Below are positions 8,106 through 16,400 of a stretch of 16,733 nucleotides of DNA, one piece after another. Each line of letters begins with the position of its first letter. Within the stretch, counting starts at the first letter, position 1. The notes under the pieces are model-generated. The model was not told the origin of the DNA. It searched no databases and saw nothing but the letters and a program-made list of their open reading frames with translations. This DNA is from Actinidia chinensis (lineage: Eukaryota; Streptophyta; Magnoliopsida; Ericales; Actinidiaceae), in the NCBI GenBank assembly GCA_009663005.1, contig VIGQ01000940.1:1-16733 (forward strand), given 5' to 3'. The translations under genes were made by a program, and so were the position numbers.

Positions 8106-8591
8106 CTCGATAAAACACGAGAAGGGAATTATCCTATCAACACTTTGAAGCTCCGAACTGCCTTCACAGGTTTTAAATCCTGGTACTTGGTAGAAAAAAT
8201 CGTTTAGAAAGCGAGCCGAACTAGAACGAGGGTTCCAGCTTGTCCGAATATAATGGTTTACAGTTAACTCGATTAAATGCGAGAAGGAGTTAACTGAGCT
8301 TGTTTGAAGGTCCGACAACGCATTCACGAGTGAGCCAGGTGCACCCTTGGGAGAAAATCGATAAGAAAGATAAGCCGAACGTCGAACGAGGGTTCCGAGC
8401 CTGTCCCATGTAATTTTTTTACAAGTTAACTCGATTAAACGCGAGAAGGGTTTTAGCGAGCTGGGGTTGAAGCGCTCTGATTGCCGTCCGGGCTTTCATC
8501 CAGGTTGCTCGTGTAGAAAAATCCAAGGGAAAGCAAGCGCGAACTCGAACGAGGGTTCCGAGCTTGTCCCAAGTAATTTTTTTACAATTAA
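8106..8591 (+). repeat. F-G-H trimer, second copy of a tandem duplication
   Basis: Three monomers (8106, 8268, 8430) of 486 bp. F carries 'cttcacaggttttaaatcc', 'tggtacttgg', 'actagaacgag' and 'gaatataatgg'. G carries 'ttaactgagcttgtttgaagg', 'cgataagaaagataag' and 'gagcctgtcc'. H carries 'gctctgattgcc', 'ggctttcatcc' and 'atccaagggaaagcaag'. A gain of three monomers by unequal exchange or replication slippage explains the 10-monomer unit. Confidence 0.75.
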
Positions 8592-8754
8592 CTCGATTGA
8601 AACACAGAAGCGTTTTAGCCGAGCTGATTTGAAGCTCGCGAACTTGCATTCCACTAGATATAATCCAGGTTTAACTTGTAGAAAATCTAAGGGCAAGTTA
8701 GCCAACTCGAACGCGGGTCAAGCTAAGCCCGGCCAATGTAATTTTTTAAATTAA

Positions 8755-9730
8755 CCCGATTAAAATGCAGAAGGCGTTACCTAACTGGTTTTGAGTCCGA
8801 ACGCCCTTCGCTTGCTTTAATCCATTTGCAACTCGGTAGAAAAATCGATAGGAAAGCTAAGCCAAAAACTCGAACGAGGGTTCCGAGCTTGTCCAATATA
8901 ATTGTTTAAAAGTTAACCTCGCTTATGGCGAGAAGGCTTACCGAACTGTTTGAAGTCCCGAACTGTCCGTCGCTTGCTGTAATCAGTTGCACTTGGTACG
9001 AAAAAATCGATAGGAAAGCTAGCCAAACGCGAACGGGGTTCCGAGCGTGTCCAATATATTTTTTAAAAGTTACCTCGCTTAAAAAATTCGAGAAGGCGTT
9101 AGCCGAACTGTTTTTTGAATCCCGACTTGCCTTCGCTTGCTTTAAATCCAGTTTGCACGTTTGGTAGAAAAATCGATATGAAAGCTAGCCAAACTCGCAC
9201 GAGGGTTCGAAGCTTGTCCAATATAATTTTTAAAAGTTAACTCGCTTAAATGGCGAGAAGCGTTAGCGAACTGGTGTGAAGTCCGACTTGCTGCCTCCCC
9301 CCCCCCCTTCGCTTGCTTAATCCGTTGCCCTTTGGTAGAAAAATTCGTATACAGCGAAGCCAAACTCGAACGAGGGTTTCGGAGCTTGTCCAATATAATT
9401 TTTTAAAAGGTAAACTCGCTTAAAAGCGAGAAGGCGTTAGCCGAACTGTTTGAAGTCCACTGCCTTCCTCTTGTTTTATATCCTGGCACTTGGTAGACAA
9501 AATCGATATGAAACTAGCCGAACCGAACGAGGGGTCCGAGCTTGTCGCAATTAATTTTTTAAAAGTTAACTCGGCTTAAAAAATGCGAGAAGTGTTTAGC
9601 CGACGGGTTTTTGAAGTCAACTGCCTTCGCTTCTTTCATCCATTGCCACTTTGGTGAAAAATCGAGGGAAGCTAGCCAAACTCGAACGAGGGTTCCGAAG
9701 CTTGTCCAATTTAATTTTTACAAGTTGACT
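8755..9730 (+). repeat. Block of six consecutive E-type monomers
   Basis: Monomer starts are 8755, 8918, 9074, 9241, 9415 and 9570. They share 'gaagtcc' in place of 'gaagctcc', 'cttcgcttgc' or close forms, 'agccaaactcg', and a 3' end of 'ccaatataatttttt' followed by 'aaaagttaac' in the middle copies. Four also share the unusual anchor 'ctcgctt' (8918, 9074, 9241, 9415), with 'ctcggctt' at 9570. Isolated E monomers further right have the ordinary 'cgattaaaatgcgag' anchor, so the block has been amplified and homogenised locally. It separates the two HOR domains. Confidence 0.78.
9297..9307. repeat. C11 homopolymer in an E monomer
   Basis: Eleven consecutive C residues sit in 'ctgcctt' just before 'cgcttgctta', adding about ten nt. 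The five sister copies of this block lack it. It is probably slippage or a sequencing artefact. Confidence 0.85.
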
Positions 9731-10220
9731 TTCGATCAAAACGCGAGAAAGGGTTAGGCCGACTTGTTTTGAACTCCGAACTGACTTGCCTTCACTTTCT
9801 TTCATCCCCGGTGGACTTGGTAGAAATCGATAGGAAAGCAGCCGACTCGAAACGAGGGTTCCGAGCTCCAATGTATTTTACAGTTAGCACCTACCGATTA
9901 AAAAGCTAAAAGGGTTAGCGAGCTAGTTTGAAGCTTCGACTCTGCCTTCACTGGCTTTAATAAATCAGTTGCACTTGTAAAAATCGATAGTAAAGTACCC
10001 GAACACGAACGAGGGTTTCCGATCTTATTAATAATATAATTTTTTTACAAGTTAACGCGATTAAAATGCGATGAAGGGGTTAGCCGAACTGGTTGAAGCC
10101 CGAACTCCTGCAACTGCTTTAATCCAGTTTGCCTTGTAGAAAAATGAACAGGATTAGGAAAAGCTAAGCCGATTCGACGAGGGTTTCCCGAGCCTGGTCT
10201 AGGTATTTTTTACAAGTTAA
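9731..10220 (+). repeat. J-I-E trimer, copy 1
   Basis: Monomers start at 9731, 9894 and 10056; 490 bp. The I copy ends with an expanded 'cttattaataatata' where the others read 'cttatcgaatata'. An H follows. Confidence 0.55.
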
Positions 10221-10528
10221 CTGATTTAAACGCGAGAAGGGGTTAGCGAGCTATTTTGAAGCTCTGAACTGCCTTCACTGGCTTTAATCATTGCACTTGT
10301 TGAAAAATCCAGGGAAGCAAGTCTAACTCGAACGAGGTCCGAGCTTGTTCCAATGTAATTTTTACAAGTTAAAACGATTAAACACGAGAACCATTTAGCC
10401 GAGCTGATTTGAAGCTCCGACGGCATTCACTAGAGATAATCCAGGTTCACTTGGTAGAAAATCCAATAAGAAAGTTTTAACCAAACTCGAATGATGTTCC
10501 GAGCCGTCAATGTATTTTTTACAAGTAC
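9731..10528 (+). repeat. HOR unit 9 (right domain), 5 monomers: J-I-E-H-B
   Basis: Monomer starts are 9731 (J: 'cactttctttcatccccgg', 'ggacttgg'), 9894 (I: 'gcttcgac', 'acccgaacacgaac', then 'gatcttattaataatata'), 10056 (E-like: 'aatgcgatgaagg', 'gccgaactggttgaagcccg'), 10221 (H: 'gctattttgaagctctgaac', 'atccagggaagcaag') and 10373 (B: 'ggcattcactagagataatcc'). The first three are the J-I-E trimer that defines the right domain. An E monomer, not C, follows B. Confidence 0.62.
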
Positions 10529-10844
10529 CCTATTAAATGCGAGAAGGGGTTGCCGAACTGGGTTTGAAGTCCGAACTGCCTTCCGCCTGCTTTAACTCAA
10601 TCGCACTGGTAGAAAAATCGAGAGGAAAGCTTGCCGACTCGAACGGGGTTTCCGAGCTTGTCTAATGTAATTTTTTACAATTTAACTGATTAAAAAACGC
10701 GAGAATGGGTTAGCCGAGTCTATTTTGAAGCTCTGACTGGCCTTCACTGCTTTAATCAGGTGCACCTTGGTAGAAAATCAAGGGAAAAGTAAGCCTAACT
10801 CGAACGCGGTTCCGAGCTTGTCCAATGTAGTTTTTACCAGTTCA

Positions 10845-11336
10845 CTCGATTAACACGAAATCATTTAGCCGAACTTGTTTGAAGCTCCGAACCTGCCTCA
10901 CTTTCTTTTCCCTTGGATTTTTGGTAGAAAATCGTAGGAAAGCTAGCCGCTCGACGAGGGTTCGAGCTTGTCCAATGTAATTTTTCAATTAAACTTCGAT
11001 TTAAAACGCGAGAAGGGGTTAGCCGAGTAGTTGAAAGCTAAGCTCGAACTGCCTTCACTGTCTTTATCCAAGTTGCACTTGTAGAAAAATCGATAGGAAG
11101 CTACCCGAACACGACGAGGGTTTCGAATTATCGAATATACTTTTTTACAATTACTGTCGCTATTTTTTTTTTTAAAATGCGAGACGTCGTTAGCCGAACC
11201 CCCCCCGGCCGAACGGTTTGAAGTCCGAACTGCTTCCTTGCTTTATCCAGTTGCACTTGGTTAGAAAATCGGTTGAAGCTAGCCAAAACTCGAACGGGGT
11301 TCCGAGCTTGTCCAATATTAAGTTTTTACACTTTAA
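10845..11336 (+). repeat. J-I-E trimer, copy 2
   Basis: Monomers start at 10845, 10994 and 11156; 492 bp including the T-run and C-run in E. The J copy has 'catttagccgaacttg'. A K follows. Confidence 0.6.
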
Positions 11337-11462
11337 CGCGTTAAACACGAGAAGGGTTAGCCGACCTTTTTGAAGCTCTAACTGCCTTCACAGGTTTTTA
11401 TTCCAGTTTACTTGGTAGAAAAATCGTGGGAAAGCTAGCCGAACTCGAACGCGGGTTTCGAG

Positions 11463-11487
11463 CTTGTCCAATTTAATTTTTTACAAG
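11463..11487. repeat. Example of dyad 5: CTTGT-N15-ACAAG
   Basis: A 5-bp inverted repeat whose 15-nt loop contains the monomer's T6 tract ('ccaatttaatttttt'). Many monomers keep both arms. Copies ending in 'cttatcgaatata' (I) or 'aaaagttaac' (E block) lose one. Confidence 0.6.
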
Positions 11488-11646
11488 TTACTCGATTAAA
11501 ACACGGAAGCGTTAGCCGAGCCTATTTGAAGCTTCCGAACTGCATTCACTAGATATCACCAGTTCACTTGGAGAAAAATCCAAGCGAAAGTTAACCGAAC
11601 TCGAACGAGGTTCCGAGCCCGTCAATGGTATTTTTTACAAGTTAAC

Positions 11647-12289
11647 CGCGCTAAAAAATACGAGAATGGGTTACCGAGTTGGTTTTTAATACCGAACTAC
11701 CCTTCCTAGCTTTAAATCCAACTGCATTTGGTATAAAATCCAAGGATACTAACCCAAACTTGACAAGGGTTCCGAGCTTGTCCAATGTAAATGTTTTTAC
11801 AAGTTAATCGATTAAACGCGAGAAAGGTTACGAGCTGGTTTGAAGCTCCGAACTACCTTCACTTTCTTTAATCCCATGGCCTTGGTATGAAAAAATCGTA
11901 AGGAAAAGCGTAGCCGAACTCGAACGAGGGTCCGAGCTTGGTCCAATATAATTTTTTACAAGTTAACTCGATTAAAACGCGAGAAGGGGTTAGCCATCTG
12001 TTTTGAAGCTCTGACCTGCTTCACAGGTTTTAATCAGTTGTACTTTGTTAAGAAACTCGATAGGAAAGCTTAAGCCGACGTCGAACGAAGGTTCCGATCT
12101 TGCCAATGTACTTTTTTACAAGTTAACTCGATTAAAACACGAGCAGGCAGTTAGCCGAGCTGATTTTTTGAAAGCTCGAACTGCATTCACAAATATAATC
12201 CAGGTGTCATTTGGTAAAAATTCCAAGAGAAAGTTAACCGAACTCTAACGATGGTTCCGAGCCTGTCCAATTATTTTTTACAAGTTAAC
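11647..12289 (+). repeat. HOR unit 11 (right domain), 4 monomers: C-J-K-B
   Basis: Monomer starts are 11647 (C: 'ggtttttaatacc', 'ccaactgcatttgg'), 11807 (J: 'cactttctttaatccc'), 11967 (K: 'cttcacaggttttaatc', 'gttgtactttg') and 12127 (B: 'gcattcacaaatataatcc'). Compared with unit 12, the six monomers I-E-H-J-I-E between J and K are missing, as after a deletion by unequal exchange. Confidence 0.68.
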
Positions 12290-12452
12290 ACCGATTAAAA
12301 TACGATAATGTGGTTTAGCCTAGTTGGTTGTTTAAATACCGAACTGCTTCACAAGCTGTAAATCCACTGCATTTGGTCGAAAATCCAAGGGATAGCTTAC
12401 GCAACCTGAACAAGGGTGCCTAGCTGTCCAATTTAATTTTTTACAAGTTAAC

Positions 12453-12924
12453 CTCGATAAAACGCGAGAAAGGGTTAGCCGACCGGTTTGAAGCTCCGAA
12501 CTGCCTTACTTTCTTTAATCCCGTTGGACTTGTAGAAAAATCGATAGGAAATCTAGCCGAACTCGACGATGGTTCCGAGCTTGTCTCAATGTATTTTTTA
12601 CAAGTTAAAACTCGAATTAAAAACCGAAAAGGGGTTAGCCGAGGAGTGAAGCGTCGAACTGCCTTCACCTGGCTTTAATCCAGTTGCCACTTGTCGAACA
12701 ATCGTAAGGAACTACCCGACACGCACGAGGGTTCCGACTTATCGAATATAATTTTTTACAATTAACTCGATGAAAATGCGAGAAGGGTTAGCCCGAACGG
12801 TTTTTGAAAGCTCCGAACTGCATTCGCCCTTGCTTTATCCAGTTGCACTTGGTCAGAAAAACGATCGAACGCTAGCCGAACTGACGAGGGTTCCGAGCGT
12901 GTCTAGTAATTTTTTTTACAATTA
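12453..12924 (+). repeat. J-I-E trimer, copy 3
   Basis: Monomers start at 12453, 12611 and 12766; 472 bp. J reads 'ctttctttaatcccgttgg' and lies directly after C. An H and then a fourth trimer follow. Confidence 0.65.
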
Positions 12925-13092
12925 CTCGATTAAAACGCGAGAGGAGTTAGCCGAGCTATTTTGAAGCCCCTGAACTGCCTTCCACTGGCATGATCCCATT
13001 GCATTCTTGGTGAAGAACAAATCCAAGGAAAAGCAAGCCGAACTCGAACGAGGGTTCGCGCTTGTCCAATTAATTTTTTATTTACAAGTTAA

Positions 13093-13560
13093 CTCGATTA
13101 AAACACGAGAACAGTTCGCCGAACTGGTTTGAGCTCCGAACTGCCGTCACTTTTCCTTTATCCGTTGGACTGGGTAGTAAATCGTAGAAAAGCTAGCCGA
13201 CTCGACGAGGTTCCGAACTTGTCCATTAATTTTTTACAAGTTACTCGATTAAACGTGAGAAGGGGTTAGTGGAGCTAGTGTTGAAGTCTCCGACTGCCTC
13301 ATCTGGCTTTAATCCAGTTGGCACTGGTAAAAATCGATAGGAACGCTACCCGAACACGACGAGGGTTCCGAGCTTATCGAATAAATTTTTTACAAGTTAA
13401 CTTCGATTAAATGCGAGAAGGGGTTACCGAACTGGTTTGAAGCTTCCGAACTCTACTGCCTTCGCTTCTTTATCAGTTGCACTTGGTAGAAAACCGTAGG
13501 AAAGCTAGCCGAACTCGAACGGGGTTCCGAGCTTGTCAATATAATTTTTTAGCAAGTTAC
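13093..13560 (+). repeat. J-I-E trimer, copy 4
   Basis: Monomers start at 13093, 13244 and 13402; 468 bp. J follows an H and begins with 'cagttcgccgaactgg'. A K follows the E. Confidence 0.65.
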
Positions 13561-13882
13561 GTCGATTAATAACGACGAGAAGGGGTTAGCCGAGCTGTTG
13601 TGAAGCTCGTGAACTCTTCCAGGTTTTAAATTCCAGTTGTACTCGGTAGAAAAAAAAATCGATAGAAACTACCGAACTCGAACGAGGTTCCGAGGCTTGT
13701 CCATGTATTTTTTACAAGTTAACTCGATTAAACCGAGAAGCATTTAGCCGACTTATTTGAAGCTCCGAACTGCATTCACTAGATCTACTCCAGGTTCACT
13801 TGGTAGAAAATTCCAATAGAAAGTTAACCGAACTCGAACGAGGTTCCGAGGCCCGTCCAATGTAATTTTTTTAAAATTAACA

Positions 13883-14017
13883 CCCGATTAAAATGCGAGA
13901 ATGGGTTTGCCGATTGTTTTAAATACTAACTCCTTCACTAGCTTGAATCCATGGGATAGCTACCCAAACTTGAACAAGGGTCCCGAGCTGTCCAATTAAT
14001 ATTTTTTACAGTTTACC
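13883..14017 (+). repeat. Shortened C monomer (135 bp) with a microhomology deletion
   Basis: The anchor interval is 135 instead of about 160. The sequence jumps from 'cttgaatcca' (to 13951) straight to 'tgggatagctaccc'. In intact C monomers 'aatcca' occurs twice, 23 nt apart, at 'aatccaactgc' and 'aaaatccaaggg'. Loss of one copy plus the 23 nt between them gives this sequence, apart from one A-to-T difference. It is the shortest monomer of the array. Confidence 0.75.
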
Positions 14018-14343
14018 ATCGATTAAAACGCGAGAAAGGGTTGGTCGAACTGGTTTGAAGCTCCGAACTGCCTTCACTTTCTTTAATCCCGTTGGACTTG
14101 GTAGAAAAACGATAGGAAAGTTAGCCGAACCTCGAACGAGGGTTCCCGAGCCTTGTCCAATGTATTTTTTTTACAAGTTAACTCGCTTAAAACGCGAAAA
14201 GGGGGTTTGCCCGCGCTATTTTTGAAGCTCTGAACTCCTTCACTGGCTTTAAACTCCGGTTGCACTTGGTAGAAAAAATTCAGGGAAAGCAAGCGAACTC
14301 GAACTAGGTTCCGAGCTTGTCCATGTATTTTTTACAAGTTTAA

Positions 14344-14816
14344 CTCGATTAAAACACAGAAGCATTAGCCGAACTGGTTTGAAGCTTCCCGAACTGCTTC
14401 ACTTTTTAATATCCCGTTGGACTTGGTAGTTAAAATCGGTAGGAAAGCTAAAGCCGAACCGAACGAGGGTCCCGAGCTTGTCCAATGTAATTTTTTATAG
14501 GTTAACTCATTAAAACGCGAGAAGGGGTTACCGAGCTAGTTTAAAGCTCCGACTGCCTTCCTGGCTTTACTCCAGTTGCACTTGGTAGAAAATCGCTAGA
14601 ACAAAGCTACCCGCGCACGAACGAGGGTTCTGAGCTTATCGAATATAATTTTTTGCAAGTGTAACTCGATAAAAAGCGAGAAGGCTTAGCGAACGGGTTG
14701 AAGCTCTAACTGCCTTCGCCTTGCTTTATCCGTGCCGGTAAAAAATCGATAGGGAAAGCTAGCCTAACCGAACGAGGGTTCCGAGCTTGTCCAAAATATA
14801 TTTTTTAATAAGTTAA
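14344..14816 (+). repeat. J-I-E trimer, copy 5
   Basis: Monomers start at 14344, 14506 and 14665; 473 bp. J begins with 'gcattagccgaactgg', as in the other J copies that follow an H. Another J follows the E directly. Confidence 0.65.
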
Positions 14817-15597
14817 CTCGATCAACCGAGAAGGGTTAGCCGAGCGGTTTTGAAGCGCTGAACGCCGTCACGTTCGTTAATCCCGTGGGCTTGGTAAAAA
14901 ATCGTAGCAAACTAGCCGAAACTCGACGGGGTTCCGCGCCTGTCCAATTAATTTTTACAAGTTCACTCGATTAAAACCGAAAGGGGTAGCCGAGCCTAGT
15001 TTGAAGCTGCGAACTGCCGTCACTGGCTTTTAATCCAGTTGCACTTGGTAGAAAAATCGATAGGAAAAGCTATCCGCACTCGAACGAGGTTCCGAGCTTG
15101 TCAATGTAATTTTTACAAGTTAACTCGATTAACACGCAAGAAGGTTAGTCGAGCTATTTTGACGCTCTGAAAATGCCTTCACTGGATTTAATCCGTTGCA
15201 CTGGTAGACAATCCAGGAAAGCCAGGCCGAACTCGAACGAGGGTTCCGAGCTGGCCAATGTAATTTTTAACAATGTTAACTCGATAAAACGCAAAAGGGG
15301 TTAGCCGATCTGTTTGAAGCTTCGAACTGCTTCACGTTCACTGCTTTTAATCCACTTGCACTTGGTAGACAAATCCAAGGAACATCGGCTGAACTCGATC
15401 GAAGGTTCCGAGCTGTCTAATGTAATTTTTTACAGTTAACTCGATTAACACGCAAGAAGGGTTGTCCGAGCTATTTTGAAGCTCTGAACTGCCTTCACTG
15501 GCTTTAAATATAATCCGTTGCACTTGGTCGAAAAATCCAAGGGAAAGCAGCCAACGCGACGAGGGTTCCGAATTGTCCAATGTATTTTTTACAAGTA

Positions 15598-16080
15598 CTC
15601 ATCAAACACGAGAAGCAGTTAGCCGAACTGGTGTTGAATCTCCGCAACTGCGTTCACTTTCTTTATCCCGTTGGACTTGGTAGTAAACATCATAGGAAAG
15701 CTAGCCGAACTCGAACGATGGTTTCCGATCTTGTCCAATGTAATTTTTTTAAGTTAACTCGATTTCAAACGCGAGAAGGGGTTAGCCGAGCTAGTTTGAA
15801 GCTTCGAAACTGCCTTCCTGCGTTTAATCCATTTTGGCACTTGTAGAAAAATCGATGAAAAGCACCCGAACACGAACGAGGGTTCCGATCTATCGAATAT
15901 AAATTTTTTAACAAGTGTAACGCCATTAAAATGCGAGAAGGCGTGAGCCGAACGGGTGTGAGCTCCGAACTGCCTTCGCTTGGCTTTAATCCAGTTGCAC
16001 TGTAGAAAATCGATAGGAAAGCTAAGCCGAACTCGAACGGGTTCCGAGCTTGTCAATATAATTTTTTTACAAGTTAACAA
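15598..16080 (+). repeat. J-I-E trimer, copy 6
   Basis: Monomers start at 15598, 15758 and 15921; 483 bp. J begins with 'cagttagccgaactgg', I has 'acccgaacacgaacgag' and 'ctatcgaatata', and E has 'ccttcgcttggc'. A K and then a B follow. Confidence 0.65.
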
Positions 16081-16400
16081 CTCGATTAACACGCGAGAAG
16101 GGTTAGCCGGCTTGTTTGAAGCGCTGAACTGCCTTCACAGGTTTTAAATCCAGTTTTACTTGGTAGAAAAATCGATAGGAAAGCTACCGAACTCGACGAG
16201 GGTTTCCGACTTGTCCCAATGTAATTTTTTACAAGTTAACTCGATTAAGAACATGAGAGCCGTTAACCGAGCCTGATTTGAGCTCCGAACGCCTCACTAG
16301 ATTTATAATCCGGTTCACTTGGTAGAAAAATCCAAAGAACGTACCGAACTCGAAACGAGGGTTCCCGATCCCGTCCAATGTATTTTTTTTAACAAGTTAA

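Larger units (their letters stand above)
7155..8754 (+). repeat. HOR unit 8 (left domain), 10 monomers: C-D-X-F-G-H-F-G-H-B
   Basis: Monomer starts are 7155 (C: 'ggttttaaaccc', 'gatagctacccaaacttg'), 7324 (D: 'cacttgattttaatcc', 'gacgatcttgtcaaatg'), 7479 (X: 'gggattagctgagct'), 7631 (F), 7790 (G), 7942 (H), 8106 (F), 8268 (G), 8430 (H) and 8592 (B: 'ccactagatataatcc'). It is the 7-mer order with the F-G-H block present twice in tandem. The following monomer is E-type rather than C, so this unit closes the left domain. Confidence 0.75.
10529..11646 (+). repeat. HOR unit 10 (right domain), 7 monomers: E-H-J-I-E-K-B
   Basis: Monomer starts are 10529 (E: 'gaagtccgaactgcc'), 10685 (H: 'gctctgactggcc', 'atcaagggaaaagtaag'), 10845 (J: 'gccgaacttgtttg', 'cactttcttttccc'), 10994 (I: 'ctacccgaacacgacgag', 'attatcgaatata'), 11156 (E: 'gaagtccgaactgc', 'cttgctttatcc'), 11337 (K: 'cacaggtttttattcc', 'tttacttgg') and 11491 (B: 'gcattcactagatatcacc'). 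The E monomer has an 11-T run (11163-11173) and an 8-C run (11199-11206) followed by a repeat of 'gccgaac'. Confidence 0.65.
12290..13882 (+). repeat. HOR unit 12 (right domain), 10 monomers: C-J-I-E-H-J-I-E-K-B
   Basis: Monomer starts are 12290 (C), 12453 (J), 12611 (I: 'ctacccgacacgcacgag', 'cttatcgaatata'), 12766 (E: 'aaaatgcgagaagggttag', 'cattcgcccttgc'), 12925 (H: 'gctattttgaagcccctgaac'), 13093 (J: 'gtcacttttcctttatcc'), 13244 (I: 'ctacccgaacacgacgag', 'cttatcgaataa'), 13402 (E: 'ccttcgcttctttatc'), 13561 (K: 'ccaggttttaaattcc', 'gttgtactcgg') and 13723 (B: 'gcattcactagatctactcc'). The J-I-E trimer occurs twice. It is the clearest full unit of the right domain. Confidence 0.7.
13883..16400 (+). 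repeat. HOR unit 13 (right domain), 16 monomers from C to the next B
   Basis: Monomer starts and types: 13883 C (shortened), 14018 J, 14182 H, 14344 J, 14506 I, 14665 E, 14817 J, 14966 I-like, 15124 H, 15280 unassigned, 15440 H, 15598 J, 15758 I, 15921 E, 16081 K, 16240 B. It is the longest interval between B copies in the window. It contains two complete J-I-E trimers and one J-I without E. The monomer at 15280 has a 'ttcacgttcac' duplication and matches no type well. The I-like copy at 14966 is close to the plain consensus. Confidence 0.6.
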
